NCBI GenBank assembly: GCA_963723205.1
Contig: CAVRQC010000030.1
Location: forward strand, 25,015-89,014
Direction: 5' to 3'
Source of the DNA: CAVQBP01 sp963723205
Lineage (GTDB): Bacteria; Bacteroidota; Ignavibacteria; Ignavibacteriales; Ignavibacteriaceae
Length of the DNA stretch: 64,000 nucleotides
Positions 8,746 to 17,638 of the stretch are shown piece by piece. A model generated the notes under the pieces. That model did not search any database. It was not told the origin of the DNA and saw only the letters and a program-made list of their open reading frames with translations. The stretch's first letter is position 1. Each line of letters begins with the position of its first letter. The translations under genes and the position numbers were made by a program.

Positions 8746-10650
8746 TTATGCCTGCTTCAGAATAATTGTAAAAGTTGTACCTTCATTCTTTTTACTTTTT
8801 ACAACTAATTCAGCCTCATTAAGTTCAACATATTTTTTTGTAAGAGCTAATCCCAATCCTGTCCCTTCAAATTTCCTTGTATATCCGTCATCCTCCTGGG
8901 AAAAAGGTTCAAATAATTTCTGCATATAACTTTTGGAAATACCTATACCGGTATCATTGATATCAACCGAAATTTTGTTTTCATTACTACGCATAATAAT
9001 TTCGACATATCCTTCATTTGTATATTTAATTGCGTTATCAATTAAATTCTGAAACGCCTGTGTTATTGTATATTCATCAGCTTTAACTTCGGGTAAACCT
9101 ATAACAACATCAAACTTTAAATCTATATTTTTTCTTTTTGCCGTTGGTGTAAATTCATTTACCAGATTTTTTAATAGCGGGTTTAAGTCCAATGATTTTA
9201 TACTAATTTCCTGCTTACCGGTCTGCAGCAGCGACATATTCAAGATTAGATCAATTGTACGCAGCAATCGTTTACCGCTATGATTTATTGCCTCAAATGC
9301 ATCTTCAAATTCATTATTCATCCGCTCTTTTAATTCTTCCCGGATCATATAGCTATAACTAAGAATTATATTCAGCGGGCTCCTGATTTCATGCGATACC
9401 TGTGCAAGGAAATTGGATTTCAGCCTGTCAGATTCTTCGGCTTTTTCTTTGGCAATAATTAACTCTTTTTCCGTTAATTTAATTTCATGAATATCACTGA
9501 CCGTACCGGAAGTACCTAAAATATTTTTGTTTTCATCATAGGACATCCTAGCATTCACTTCTACCCAACGGTATTCATTCTTTTTAGTCTTAAATCTTGT
9601 TGTAAACCTGATAAATGGTTTTTTCTGGTAAATAATATTAACAAACTGATCGACGCAGTATTTTTTTTCTTCAGGATGAACATAGTCGAGCAAATTTTTA
9701 CCGATTGTTTCTTCATTTGAATAACCGGTTATCTCTGTCCAAAAAGGATTAATGAATGAAATGCTTCCTTCGGCATCTGTCTGGAATATGACTTCCCTAA
9801 CCTGTTCAACTACCGAGCGGTATTTCCTTTCACTCATTTCAAGGATTTTTCTTGCTACCTTGTTTTCAGTAATATCACTTAAAGCTCCTATCGTACCGAT
9901 AATTTCCCCCTTACTGTTTTTATAGGGTGAGCCGCTAACATTAACCCAGAAGGAACTACCATCTTTTTTAAAAACCCTAATTTCATATCTATCCGATACC
10001 CCCGAATATCTAAGTTTGGTTTTTTGAAGAACTTTTCCCCAATCTTTTCTCACAAGAAATAAATTATAAGCATAATTCCCTATTACTTCTTCCAAAGAGT
10101 ACCCGGTCATTTCACATAATCTTTTATTTGCAAAAATAATCCTATCATATAGATCCGAAATGATAACTCCTTCAGTTAAACTTTCAACTAAATTTTTATG
10201 AAGTTCTTCATTTTCTCTTAGAGTTTCTTCCGCTTTTTTCAAGGAATCAAAGTCAAAACATGAGCCCATGAAACCTGAAAAATTTCCATTCTCAGCAAAA
10301 ACCGGTACGCCTTTTTCCATTATCCAATGGTATTCATTATCATATCTTCTTAACCTGTATTCTATTACATATTCCTTCCTGGAATCGAAATTCTTTTTAT
10401 AAGTTGAATAGCAATAGTCAAGATCTTCCGGATGAATACTTTTCGTCCAGCCTTCCCCTTTTTCCTGTTCGAGAGTTTTACCAGTAAAATCAAGCCAAAG
10501 TTTATTAAAGTAAAAAATGCTTCCTTTAACATCTGCCACCCAAATCATAAACGGAGCTGAATCAGCAAGATTTGTAAAAATATTTTCATTAGAAAATAAA
10601 TTTGATTCAAGAACAACTTTTTTTTCAGATTTTTTGCGATTTTCTTTCAT
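8746..10650 (-). CDS. Sensor histidine kinase with three PAS domains
   Basis: 634 aa, no signal peptide or membrane segment, so a cytosolic kinase. Three PAS/PAC units lie at about residues 25-145, 148-270 and 272-395, each with its terminal PAC signature (for example GEIIGTIGALSDITE). The HisKA helix has the phosphoacceptor in VSHEIRSPL (H420), and the ATPase domain has N-box NLIDNAIKY, G1 DTGIGIS and G2 GTGLGLAL. All catalytic boxes are intact. It lies 97 bases after a receiver-kinase hybrid and 1.2 kb after another PAS kinase on the same strand, so the three probably act in one phosphorelay or signalling network. The signal sensed is unknown. A run of A residues near the N terminus is only a basic segment (KKSEKK). 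Confidence 0.93.
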   Translation of the reverse strand: MKENRKKSEKKVVLESNLFSNENIFTNLADSAPFMIWVADVKGSIFYFNKLWLDFTGKTLEQEKGEGWTKSIHPEDLDYCYSTYKKNFDSRKEYVIEYRLRRYDNEYHWIMEKGVPVFAENGNFSGFMGSCFDFDSLKKAEETLRENEELHKNLVESLTEGVIISDLYDRIIFANKRLCEMTGYSLEEVIGNYAYNLFLVRKDWGKVLQKTKLRYSGVSDRYEIRVFKKDGSSFWVNVSGSPYKNSKGEIIGTIGALSDITENKVARKILEMSERKYRSVVEQVREVIFQTDAEGSISFINPFWTEITGYSNEETIGKNLLDYVHPEEKKYCVDQFVNIIYQKKPFIRFTTRFKTKKNEYRWVEVNARMSYDENKNILGTSGTVSDIHEIKLTEKELIIAKEKAEESDRLKSNFLAQVSHEIRSPLNIILSYSYMIREELKERMNNEFEDAFEAINHSGKRLLRTIDLILNMSLLQTGKQEISIKSLDLNPLLKNLVNEFTPTAKRKNIDLKFDVVIGLPEVKADEYTITQAFQNLIDNAIKYTNEGYVEIIMRSNENKISVDINDTGIGISKSYMQKLFEPFSQEDDGYTRKFEGTGLGLALTKKYVELNEAELVVKSKKNEGTTFTIILKQA

Positions 10651-10747
10651 ACTTTAAAACAAATATAAAATTTTATCAACTATAATTACAGCATGATTCT
10701 TTTCTACTAAAAGGAGAAAAAGACTAGTATAAAATAATTTTTCCACT

Positions 10748-11881
10748 TTAGTTTTGTGAGATGGGCAAAGTAAAATTGACACAAGTACCCTTATTAATTT
10801 CACTAGTAACTTCTATTTTACCTTCATTTTTTTCAATGAATTCTTTGGTCAGCAACAATCCAAGTCCTGTCCCCATTTCATTATTAGTTCCCGGCGTAAC
10901 TTTTTTTACATTCAACACAAATAATTTATCAAGTGATTCTTTATCCATACCCGTACCTTTATCTTCTATACTGGTTTTGATACAATTATTTTCTCTTACT
11001 GCAGAGATTTCAATATATCCGCTTTTATATGAGTATTTAATTGCATTAACTAGTAAATTATAAAAAACTGAATTCAACATATTTGCATCTGCATAGATAG
11101 ATATTTCCTTATTCACATAATTAATAATCTTAACATATTTTTTATCCGCCATATTTTTTAATACCGCGGCATTGTCCTCTACTATTTTATGCAAATTTAA
11201 ACAAACAGGATTAAAATCTATATCTTTGATCTGAATTCGTGAAAATTGGATCAGGTTGTTAAGCAGACTATGGATCTGCCTGCTGGAAAGATATAGGGAT
11301 GAAATGTAAAGCTGGATATCTTCATGACTTAATTCTTTGTATTCGTTTTTCAAAATTTCGGAAAATCCTATCACCGAATCAAGGGGGTCTCTTAGATTAA
11401 AAGATATAATGGAATATAATTGATCTTTTTTTTCATTTAAATCTTCCAGTTCTTTAGCAAGCAGACGATATTTTTTTTCGCTGGCAATCAGCTTCTCTTC
11501 CATTTTATTTTTGTATATAGCCATCTCTATAGTTGAGAGCAGCACCCTTTCTTCAAAAGGTTTTAAAATGTAGCCATAAGGTTCTGTTAATTTAGCACTT
11601 TTTAAGGTTTCTGTATCTGCGTATGCAGTTAAATAAATAATTGGAACATTCATTATCCCTTTAATTCTTGCAGCGGCTTCAACACCTGTGATAGGACCAT
11701 TCAGCATAACATCCATAATAATCAGATTCGGTTTTTCTTCAACAGCTTTTTTAATTGCCTTTTCTCCGGATGCCACAATATCCAGGACATCATAATTAAG
11801 GTTTAAAAGCATCCGCTTAAGATCAAATGCAACAATGCTTTCATCCTCAACGATTAATATCTTTGCTTTTTGTTCTTCCAT
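10748..11881 (-). CDS. Receiver-histidine kinase hybrid lacking the phosphoacceptor His
   Basis: 377 aa. Residues 5-120 are a complete CheY-like receiver: acidic VEDE, phosphoacceptor D57 in LIIMDVML, LTAY and LKPF. A short helix leads into a HisKA-like region, where the H-box reads IISFNLRDPLDS; the phosphoacceptor His found in the neighbouring kinase (LISHDLRSPFNS) is Phe here (F161, codon TTT). The ATPase domain still looks functional: N-box NLLVNAIKY, G1 DKGTGMD, G2 GTGLGLLL. It probably works as a receiver-controlled ATP-binding scaffold or phosphatase rather than as an autokinase. Only 14 bases separate it from the upstream PAS-GAF kinase, indicating cotranscription and making that kinase the likely phosphodonor. 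Confidence 0.9.
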   Translation of the reverse strand: MEEQKAKILIVEDESIVAFDLKRMLLNLNYDVLDIVASGEKAIKKAVEEKPNLIIMDVMLNGPITGVEAAARIKGIMNVPIIYLTAYADTETLKSAKLTEPYGYILKPFEERVLLSTIEMAIYKNKMEEKLIASEKKYRLLAKELEDLNEKKDQLYSIISFNLRDPLDSVIGFSEILKNEYKELSHEDIQLYISSLYLSSRQIHSLLNNLIQFSRIQIKDIDFNPVCLNLHKIVEDNAAVLKNMADKKYVKIINYVNKEISIYADANMLNSVFYNLLVNAIKYSYKSGYIEISAVRENNCIKTSIEDKGTGMDKESLDKLFVLNVKKVTPGTNNEMGTGLGLLLTKEFIEKNEGKIEVTSEINKGTCVNFTLPISQN

Positions 11882-11895
11882 AAAAACCCCAATTT

Positions 11896-13911
11896 TTATA
11901 CTATGGATTTTGAATTTTCAATAATTGGAAATGAGAAAATAAACGAAGTCCCTTCGTTCAACTTACTTTTAACTTTTATGTGGCCATTGTTTTTTTCAAT
12001 AAATTCTTTAACAAGTAATAACCCAAGTCCCGAGCCATATTCTTTCTCAGTCCCGGGTACAGAGCGCATATGTTCTTTAAATACTTTTTTTAGGTCGCTT
12101 TTACCTATTCCAACCCCAGTATCTTCGATGTATACTTCAATCTGGTGTGGTTTGTTAAAAAAAGGAATGATTTTAGTGTAGATTCTTATTTCACCTCCTT
12201 TTTTAGTGAATTTTATAGCATTAGATACTAAATTCTGAACAACAGAATTCAACATATCTTCATCAGCCAAAATAGAAGCATCATTATTAATATCCGTTAA
12301 TAGATTCAACTGTTTTTTAAGTATATTCCCTTTCAGCATCCTCAAACTTTTTTGTATTGTCTTTTTCATACTGAGCTTAACGGGGAAAAATTCAAATGTA
12401 CCCATCTGGAATCTTGAAAACTGGAGGAGATTTGTAGTCATTCCATACAGGCTCCTTGCTGATTCATTTATAACTTTCAGGTATTCTTTAATTTCGTCCT
12501 GTGTGAGTGAATCAAATTCATTTGTTAAAATATCTGCAAAACCAAGAAGTGAATTAAACGGGCTTCTCAGATCGTGAGAAATAAGGGAAAATAATTTATC
12601 TTTGGAACTATTAATCTCCCTAAGCTCAGCTATCATCTTATTTCTTTCTTCTTCTACTTTTTTACGTTCAATTGCACGGGAAATAGGGTAAGAAATAACT
12701 TCCAATATCTCTCTTTCTTTTTCTGTATAAGTACTTTCGTTTTGGTAATCCTGAACCACAAGAGCACCAATAGTATTATCCAGAATTTTTAACGGGATAC
12801 CAAGCCAGATTGCTGACGGAGAACCGATTAATTCTACTTTTCCATCATTAACAAATTTCTCATCAGTCATTCTGTTTATAAGAGCCGGCTTACCGGATTT
12901 AATCACATACTCGGTTAAACCCCTGCCAAATTTTTTAGGGGATGCTTCTGTATCAATCTGATCGATAAAATAAGGAAAAGTCAGGGAATCATTTTCTTTA
13001 TCATACAAAGAAATATAAAAATTATCTGCAGGCATTAATTTTCTAATTGAACTATGTATAAACTTATAAAATTCCTGAAGATTTGCTTCAGTATTTGATT
13101 CTTCAAGTATTTCCAAAATAATGTGCTGTACTCTTTGCTGCTTTATTCTGGGAGTAATATCCAGCCCGGAATAAAGTGCAAGAATCATTTCACCTTTTTC
13201 ATCCCTGTCTTCTCTTTTATGCCAGTTAATAATTTTTTCTTCCCCTGTTTTTGTAATTACCGACATCTCAATAATATTGTCGTTGTTATCTTCATCAATC
13301 AACTGACTCTTTTTATTTTTACTGATAAAATCAGTCACTTGTTTGCCAACTATTTCATTTTCTTTATAGCCTAAAAGAACCAAACCTTTTTCATTTATAA
13401 AAGTAATTTTCCCCTTATTATCTGCAATTATAATAATCATTTCTGCAAGGTTAAGAATAGAATTAAGACTATCTTTTTCATCGTATAAACTAATTATAAG
13501 CTGATTCAGCTTTGTTATTTCTATCAGAATACCAAGGCTATAATTTATTTTATTTTCTTTGGTTTTAATTAAAAAAGAAATATCCTCCACCCATTTTAGT
13601 TCTTGATCTTTACTCTCTATTAAATAATTTAATATATATTCCTCAATAACATCCTTTTCGGAATCAATTTGATAATTTGATTTTTTATTCTTTACAATTT
13701 CCTTAACTATGCTGGAGAAACCTTTTTGGTTAATTTCATCCTTTGTATAACCGGTCAATTTTAATATTGAATCACTCATAAAATCATATTGCTTTGTATC
13801 AAAATCGTATTTATAAAGCACATTATGTTTATTTATCAAAAGATGATGCAATTGATTAGAAGTGGTAGTAACAGATTCCAGGATTATTCTATGCTTGTTA
13901 TTTTCAGCCAT
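11896..13911 (-). CDS. PAS-PAS-GAF sensor histidine kinase
   Basis: 671 aa, cytosolic. Order of domains: PAS (about 30-140), PAS (about 145-260, NKGKITFINEKGLVLLGY), GAF (about 275-420, with PADNFYISLYDKEND), HisKA with LISHDLRSPFNS (H446), and HATPase with N-box NLVSNAIKF, G1 DTGVGIG and G2 GSGLGLLL. First gene of the cluster; it is followed after 14 bases by the receiver hybrid. Its catalytic domain closely resembles that of the hybrid, so the two probably arose by duplication and the hybrid later lost its His. Upstream is a 470-base noncoding gap with feoA on the other side, transcribed away. Confidence 0.93.
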   Translation of the reverse strand: MAENNKHRIILESVTTTSNQLHHLLINKHNVLYKYDFDTKQYDFMSDSILKLTGYTKDEINQKGFSSIVKEIVKNKKSNYQIDSEKDVIEEYILNYLIESKDQELKWVEDISFLIKTKENKINYSLGILIEITKLNQLIISLYDEKDSLNSILNLAEMIIIIADNKGKITFINEKGLVLLGYKENEIVGKQVTDFISKNKKSQLIDEDNNDNIIEMSVITKTGEEKIINWHKREDRDEKGEMILALYSGLDITPRIKQQRVQHIILEILEESNTEANLQEFYKFIHSSIRKLMPADNFYISLYDKENDSLTFPYFIDQIDTEASPKKFGRGLTEYVIKSGKPALINRMTDEKFVNDGKVELIGSPSAIWLGIPLKILDNTIGALVVQDYQNESTYTEKEREILEVISYPISRAIERKKVEEERNKMIAELREINSSKDKLFSLISHDLRSPFNSLLGFADILTNEFDSLTQDEIKEYLKVINESARSLYGMTTNLLQFSRFQMGTFEFFPVKLSMKKTIQKSLRMLKGNILKKQLNLLTDINNDASILADEDMLNSVVQNLVSNAIKFTKKGGEIRIYTKIIPFFNKPHQIEVYIEDTGVGIGKSDLKKVFKEHMRSVPGTEKEYGSGLGLLLVKEFIEKNNGHIKVKSKLNEGTSFIFSFPIIENSKSIV

Positions 13912-14382
13912 ATTTCTAGAGTAATAAACTATTGATAAGTAAATTTAATAATTTTTTAACTTATTATTACCGGGACATATTTTACATATTTATATTCTCC
14001 TAAAAATTAATTTATTTATAACCTTTTTAGAAATAATATTTTCCAGAAACTAAAATCCAATTTATCAAATATTTCAATTATAGGATATACTTATTTTTTT
14101 CAGGAAATATACTCTTAAATCCGGTTTGGTTTTTGATCATTAATAGATGAAGAAAAAATTATGTGTGAAGAACATTTGAAGATACAAAATAATTAATTAA
14201 AAGGATAAAAAATTGTAAGTAGTTTCAGATTAAATCATTTTGATAAATTTAATGTTGAAAAACAATCCCTATGTATAATAAACATGAAAAATTAGTGCCC
14301 AATCTTGACTATTTTGCTCATAAATGGTAATTTTATGTAGATTAAATCTAAATAATAATAATGAATTTTTAGCGATATTAAG
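13912..14382. other. Divergent intergenic region between the kinase cluster and feoA
   Basis: 470 bases, strongly AT-rich. It should hold promoters for both directions. A plausible feo promoter is listed separately. I see no classical Fur box that I would defend, only an AATAATAATAATG run at about 14351-14365. Confidence 0.45.
14305..14333 (+). promoter_or_regulatory. Possible feoA promoter
   Basis: TTGACT, a 17-base spacer and TAATTT fit a sigma-70 type -35/-10 pair, placing transcription start about 40 bases before the feoA ATG. In AT-rich DNA such matches occur by chance, and the promoter consensus of this lineage is uncertain. Confidence 0.35.
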
Positions 14383-14604
14383 ATGAGAACAGCAGCAGAA
14401 TTAAAATTCGGAGAAAAGGTTATAATAACCGGCATTAATGAAAATCACCCCTCATCCAGAAGGATTCTGGAAGTAGGATTTACGCCGGGGCAAGAAATAG
14501 AGTTAATGAATAAATCAATATTTAATGATCCGTTAGCTTTTTCGGTTAGAGGAACTTTAATTGCTATAAGGAAGAATGAAGCAGATTGCATAATAGTAGC
14601 ATGA
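14383..14604 (+). CDS. feoA: Ferrous iron transport accessory protein FeoA
   Basis: 73 aa SH3-like protein that binds or regulates the FeoB permease. Typical features are the small size, the GFTPGQEIELMNKS turn-strand and the ending FSVRGTLIAIRKNEADCIIV. Its TGA stop overlaps the FeoB start (ATGA), so the two are translationally coupled. This TGA also shows that TGA is an ordinary stop codon in the organism. Confidence 0.9.
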   Translation: MRTAAELKFGEKVIITGINENHPSSRRILEVGFTPGQEIELMNKSIFNDPLAFSVRGTLIAIRKNEADCIIVA

Positions 14605-16643
14605 GCTTCCAAACTTTAGATAAGGTTCCGCTATTAACACTTGTAGGACCTCCAAACTCGGGAAAAACAACGCTTTTTAATTATCTTAGCGGAAAAAACC
14701 TAAAGACAGTAAATTACCCTGGCGCAACGGTCGAATATTCAATTGCACAGCTTAATGAAAAGTTTAAATTTAATGCTGAAGTACTTGATTCCCCCGGAAT
14801 TATAAGTCTAGCTCCCAATTCGCCTGATGAATTTATTGCAGTTAATTCATTATATTCTCATCCCGAGTACGGCATACCGGACTTGGTAATAGTAACCATT
14901 GATGCTAGCCAGATGTCGCGCCACCTGCTCCTTGCCAAACAATTAATTGATTCCGAATTCAATGTGATAATTGCGCTTACAATGGTTGACATCCTGAAAA
15001 AACGCGGACTCGACATTTCAGAGAAAGAACTTGTTACAGAATTAAATTGCAGCGTTGTTAAAATTGATGGCAGAACCGGCGAAGGGGTTACCAATCTGGT
15101 TGGAACTATTGAACAAAATTTAGAAAGGATTAAATCAAATAAAAAGAAACAGCCGGTAAAGTTTGATATTAATACAGACTTTAATTCTATTTTAGATTCA
15201 TATAAATTAATTGAATCTATCGAAAGTAAAGTAATTCATAAAAATTCCAACAATGATAAAATCAATGTTGAATCGGCAAATAAAAGTTTAAAAGTGTTAA
15301 ACAGTTTTATCAGAAATAAAAATAATTTTGAGCCCGATCGAACTACATTAAAAATAGATAAGATACTGCTTCATAAGGTATGGGGATTATTTTTCTTCTT
15401 TACAATTATGGCTATTACGTTTACTTCGATATTCTGGCTGGCGGAACCTATTATGAATCTGGTCGATCTTCTGTTCTCTTTTTTATCTGCTGAAGCTCTA
15501 CAACTTTTGGGTAATAACTGGTTTGGTGATTTAATTTCAGATGGTTTGATCAGCGGAACAGGAGCGGTCATGGTTTTTGTTCCGCAAATATTAATTTTAT
15601 TTTTAATACTGGGTCTTCTGGAAGATTCAGGATACCTGTCACGCGGGGCAATGTTAATAGACCGGCCGCTTTCAAAGATTGGTTTAAATGGAAAATCTTT
15701 TGTACCGTTGCTTTCCGGTTTTGCGTGTGCAATACCGGCAATAATGGCAGCCAGAACGATCTCAAACAAAAGAGAAAGATTCTTAACAATTTTTGTAATC
15801 CCCCTTATGAGCTGCAGTGCAAGACTTCCTGTTTATGCATTATTAATAGCTTTTTTAATCCCGGCAGATAAAGCCTGGATCGGAGGATTAGTTCTTGCAT
15901 CTATTTACGTATTCAGTATTGTAAGTTCTATAATTGTTGCTGCTATAATGAATAAATTCAGCCATAAACTTGTCAGGGAAGAAGACAATTCTTCATTTAT
16001 ATTGGAACTGCCAGCATACAGGCAACCTAAATTAAAAGTTGTTTTAAATAATTCTTTAACAAGCGCCAAAGTTTACCTGAAAAGAGCGGGTCCAATAATT
16101 CTTTCATTTGCATTAATACTCTGGGTTTTGACATATTTCCCGAATTATAATCCCAAAATTGATACCCAAAATATGACACAGGAACAGGTCAGGCAGGAAA
16201 AAAGCGCCCAAAGATTATCAACCTCTTATGCATCCGATATTGGGAAAATAATTCAGCCTGTTATGTCCCCCGTTGGTATGGACTGGCGGGTCGGAGTTTC
16301 CTTAATAGCTGCCTTTACTGCACGTGAAGTTTTTGTTAGTTCTATGGCATTAATTTTTAAGGTAACTTCAGATAATCAAAATGATCTTCAAACCTCTTTA
16401 TTAAATGCAATGCGGGATGCAAAAATCGGGAATACCGGGAAAAAACTCTTCACTACTGCAACTATTACCGGGTTAATTATATTTTTTATTTTTGCACTTC
16501 AATGTTTATCGACCGTAGCTATATCAAAAAAAGAAACCGGGAGCTGGAGAATACCTATTCTTCAGGTATTAATATTTACATCAACTGCTTATATTCTGAT
16601 GTTTATTACTGTTAACGGATTACGGGCTTTAGGGATATCTTAA
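14601..16643 (+). CDS. feoB: Ferrous iron transporter FeoB
   Basis: 680 aa from the ATG overlapping the feoA stop; a TTG five codons upstream would also open the frame but is less likely. Cytoplasmic G domain at the N terminus: G1 GPPNSGKTT, G2 region with NYPGATVEY, G3 DSPG, then TMVD in the G4 position. Two Gate regions and about ten membrane helices follow (from residue 265), with the conserved GFACAIPAIMAARTI and ARLPVYALLI segments. It imports Fe2+ across the inner membrane. The feoAB operon matches the need for iron in the many Fe-S proteins of this window. Normal length, no breaks. Confidence 0.95.
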   Translation: MSFQTLDKVPLLTLVGPPNSGKTTLFNYLSGKNLKTVNYPGATVEYSIAQLNEKFKFNAEVLDSPGIISLAPNSPDEFIAVNSLYSHPEYGIPDLVIVTIDASQMSRHLLLAKQLIDSEFNVIIALTMVDILKKRGLDISEKELVTELNCSVVKIDGRTGEGVTNLVGTIEQNLERIKSNKKKQPVKFDINTDFNSILDSYKLIESIESKVIHKNSNNDKINVESANKSLKVLNSFIRNKNNFEPDRTTLKIDKILLHKVWGLFFFFTIMAITFTSIFWLAEPIMNLVDLLFSFLSAEALQLLGNNWFGDLISDGLISGTGAVMVFVPQILILFLILGLLEDSGYLSRGAMLIDRPLSKIGLNGKSFVPLLSGFACAIPAIMAARTISNKRERFLTIFVIPLMSCSARLPVYALLIAFLIPADKAWIGGLVLASIYVFSIVSSIIVAAIMNKFSHKLVREEDNSSFILELPAYRQPKLKVVLNNSLTSAKVYLKRAGPIILSFALILWVLTYFPNYNPKIDTQNMTQEQVRQEKSAQRLSTSYASDIGKIIQPVMSPVGMDWRVGVSLIAAFTAREVFVSSMALIFKVTSDNQNDLQTSLLNAMRDAKIGNTGKKLFTTATITGLIIFFIFALQCLSTVAISKKETGSWRIPILQVLIFTSTAYILMFITVNGLRALGIS

Positions 16644-16798
16644 AATACAATTTTTGCAAAATATCAGCACATTCCTTCATTTCTAATAACATGTATCTTG
16701 TATCATATCTATTTCATGCTGAAAAATTTATATTATATGAAAGGTTAGAGAAAGAATCTTCAGAAAACGTTTCAGATAAGTTAAGAAGGAAGAGAAAT

Positions 16799-16903
16799 AT
16801 GAACAATATTATTTATGAAGGCAAGAAACACGATAAACTTGGTACTTTCTATAATATCTTTCTCCTGCTTATTGCGGTTTTATTATTCGTGTTTTACTTA
16901 TAA
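16799..16903 (+). CDS. Small single-pass membrane protein downstream of feoB
   Basis: 34 aa, ATG at 16799 preceded by AAGGAAGAG, a good ribosome site. Residues 1-15 are polar (NIIYEGKKHDK) and residues 16-34 form one hydrophobic helix ending at the stop. An in-frame ATG at 16691 would give 70 aa but has no ribosome site. Small membrane proteins often sit after feoB, but this one lacks the cysteines of the known FeoB-associated Cys-rich type, so no function is assigned. Confidence 0.5.
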   Translation: MNNIIYEGKKHDKLGTFYNIFLLLIAVLLFVFYL

Positions 16904-16922
16904 AACAGAATTTTAATTATTT

Positions 16923-16957
16923 ATAGTAAGGACGAATTAACATTTCGTCCTTACTAT
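16923..16957. repeat. Perfect 14-bp hairpin between convergent genes
   Basis: ATAGTAAGGACGAA and TTCGTCCTTACTAT pair completely around a seven-base loop. It lies between the end of the feo region and the convergent gene at 16970-17419. It could act as a terminator in both directions, although T-tracts are short, or be a third family of short palindromic repeat. Size and structure resemble the other repeats in this window. Confidence 0.65.
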
Positions 16958-16969
16958 TCCCTTACGATT

Positions 16970-17419
16970 TTACCCTTCAGTTCGTACCGCCTTTGCATGT
17001 ATATCGGTTTTATTTGTTATTTTATTTTTACTTGCCTGCAAAGTGCTTTTTACCCCGGTTTTAATTAATTGAAAATCATCAACAGATATCGTGTCACATT
17101 TAAAACCGCCGGATATTGCTTTTGAAATACTTTTATTAATATCGGAACGAGCTTCACCAGAACTGCTGTAAGATTTATACACTTCAGCCTGGTAGACTCC
17201 ATTCTTGTTGCTGACAAATGTCAATGTACCACTATTGCTTTTATAAAAAGTACAAACCATCTCGGGATTACTTTTATCCTGATGGATGGGATTTCCATAT
17301 ATCTTTATGACATCAGTAAGTTTTTTACCTATCATATTATAAACATTTATATCCTGAGCAATTAACCTACCGGATAACAGACATAAAAATAAGAGTATAA
17401 TTACTTTTATAATTTTCAT
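16970..17419 (-). CDS. Small secreted protein of unknown function
   Basis: 149 aa with a signal peptide (KIIKVIILLFLCLLSGRLIAQ, cleavage after AQ). The mature part starts with INVYNMIGKKLTDVIKIYGNP, a pattern seen in small periplasmic proteins of the SmpA/BamE-like fold (a helix followed by G-x-P and a short sheet), but the match is too weak to name. Contains one mature Cys pair (C57 area and C109 area). It stands alone between the feo operon and polB. Confidence 0.6.
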   Translation of the reverse strand: MKIIKVIILLFLCLLSGRLIAQDINVYNMIGKKLTDVIKIYGNPIHQDKSNPEMVCTFYKSNSGTLTFVSNKNGVYQAEVYKSYSSSGEARSDINKSISKAISGGFKCDTISVDDFQLIKTGVKSTLQASKNKITNKTDIHAKAVRTEG

Positions 17420-17638
17420 TTAATACCCCTTGAATTATTAATGAATGAATAATTATTCTCAAAAAAATATATAATACAGACCTGTTGTATACAGAAAGGT
17501 AAATAATTCGATTAGATTTATCATTTATCATTTCAGCCACATAAGCTAAAATTATAATTAAAATTACTATAATTTCGAGTTATATTCAATTAAAATTCAA
17601 AATAATAAAAGAGTTCAGAAAAGTTTAATAAGATAAGT

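Noticed and set aside
14351..14365. Fur box upstream of feoA
   Set aside because: The AATAATAATAATG run only partly fits the consensus and lacks the inverted half.
15371..15769. Antisense open frame inside feoB
   Set aside because: A mirror of membrane-helix codons with no ribosome site; typical shadow frame.
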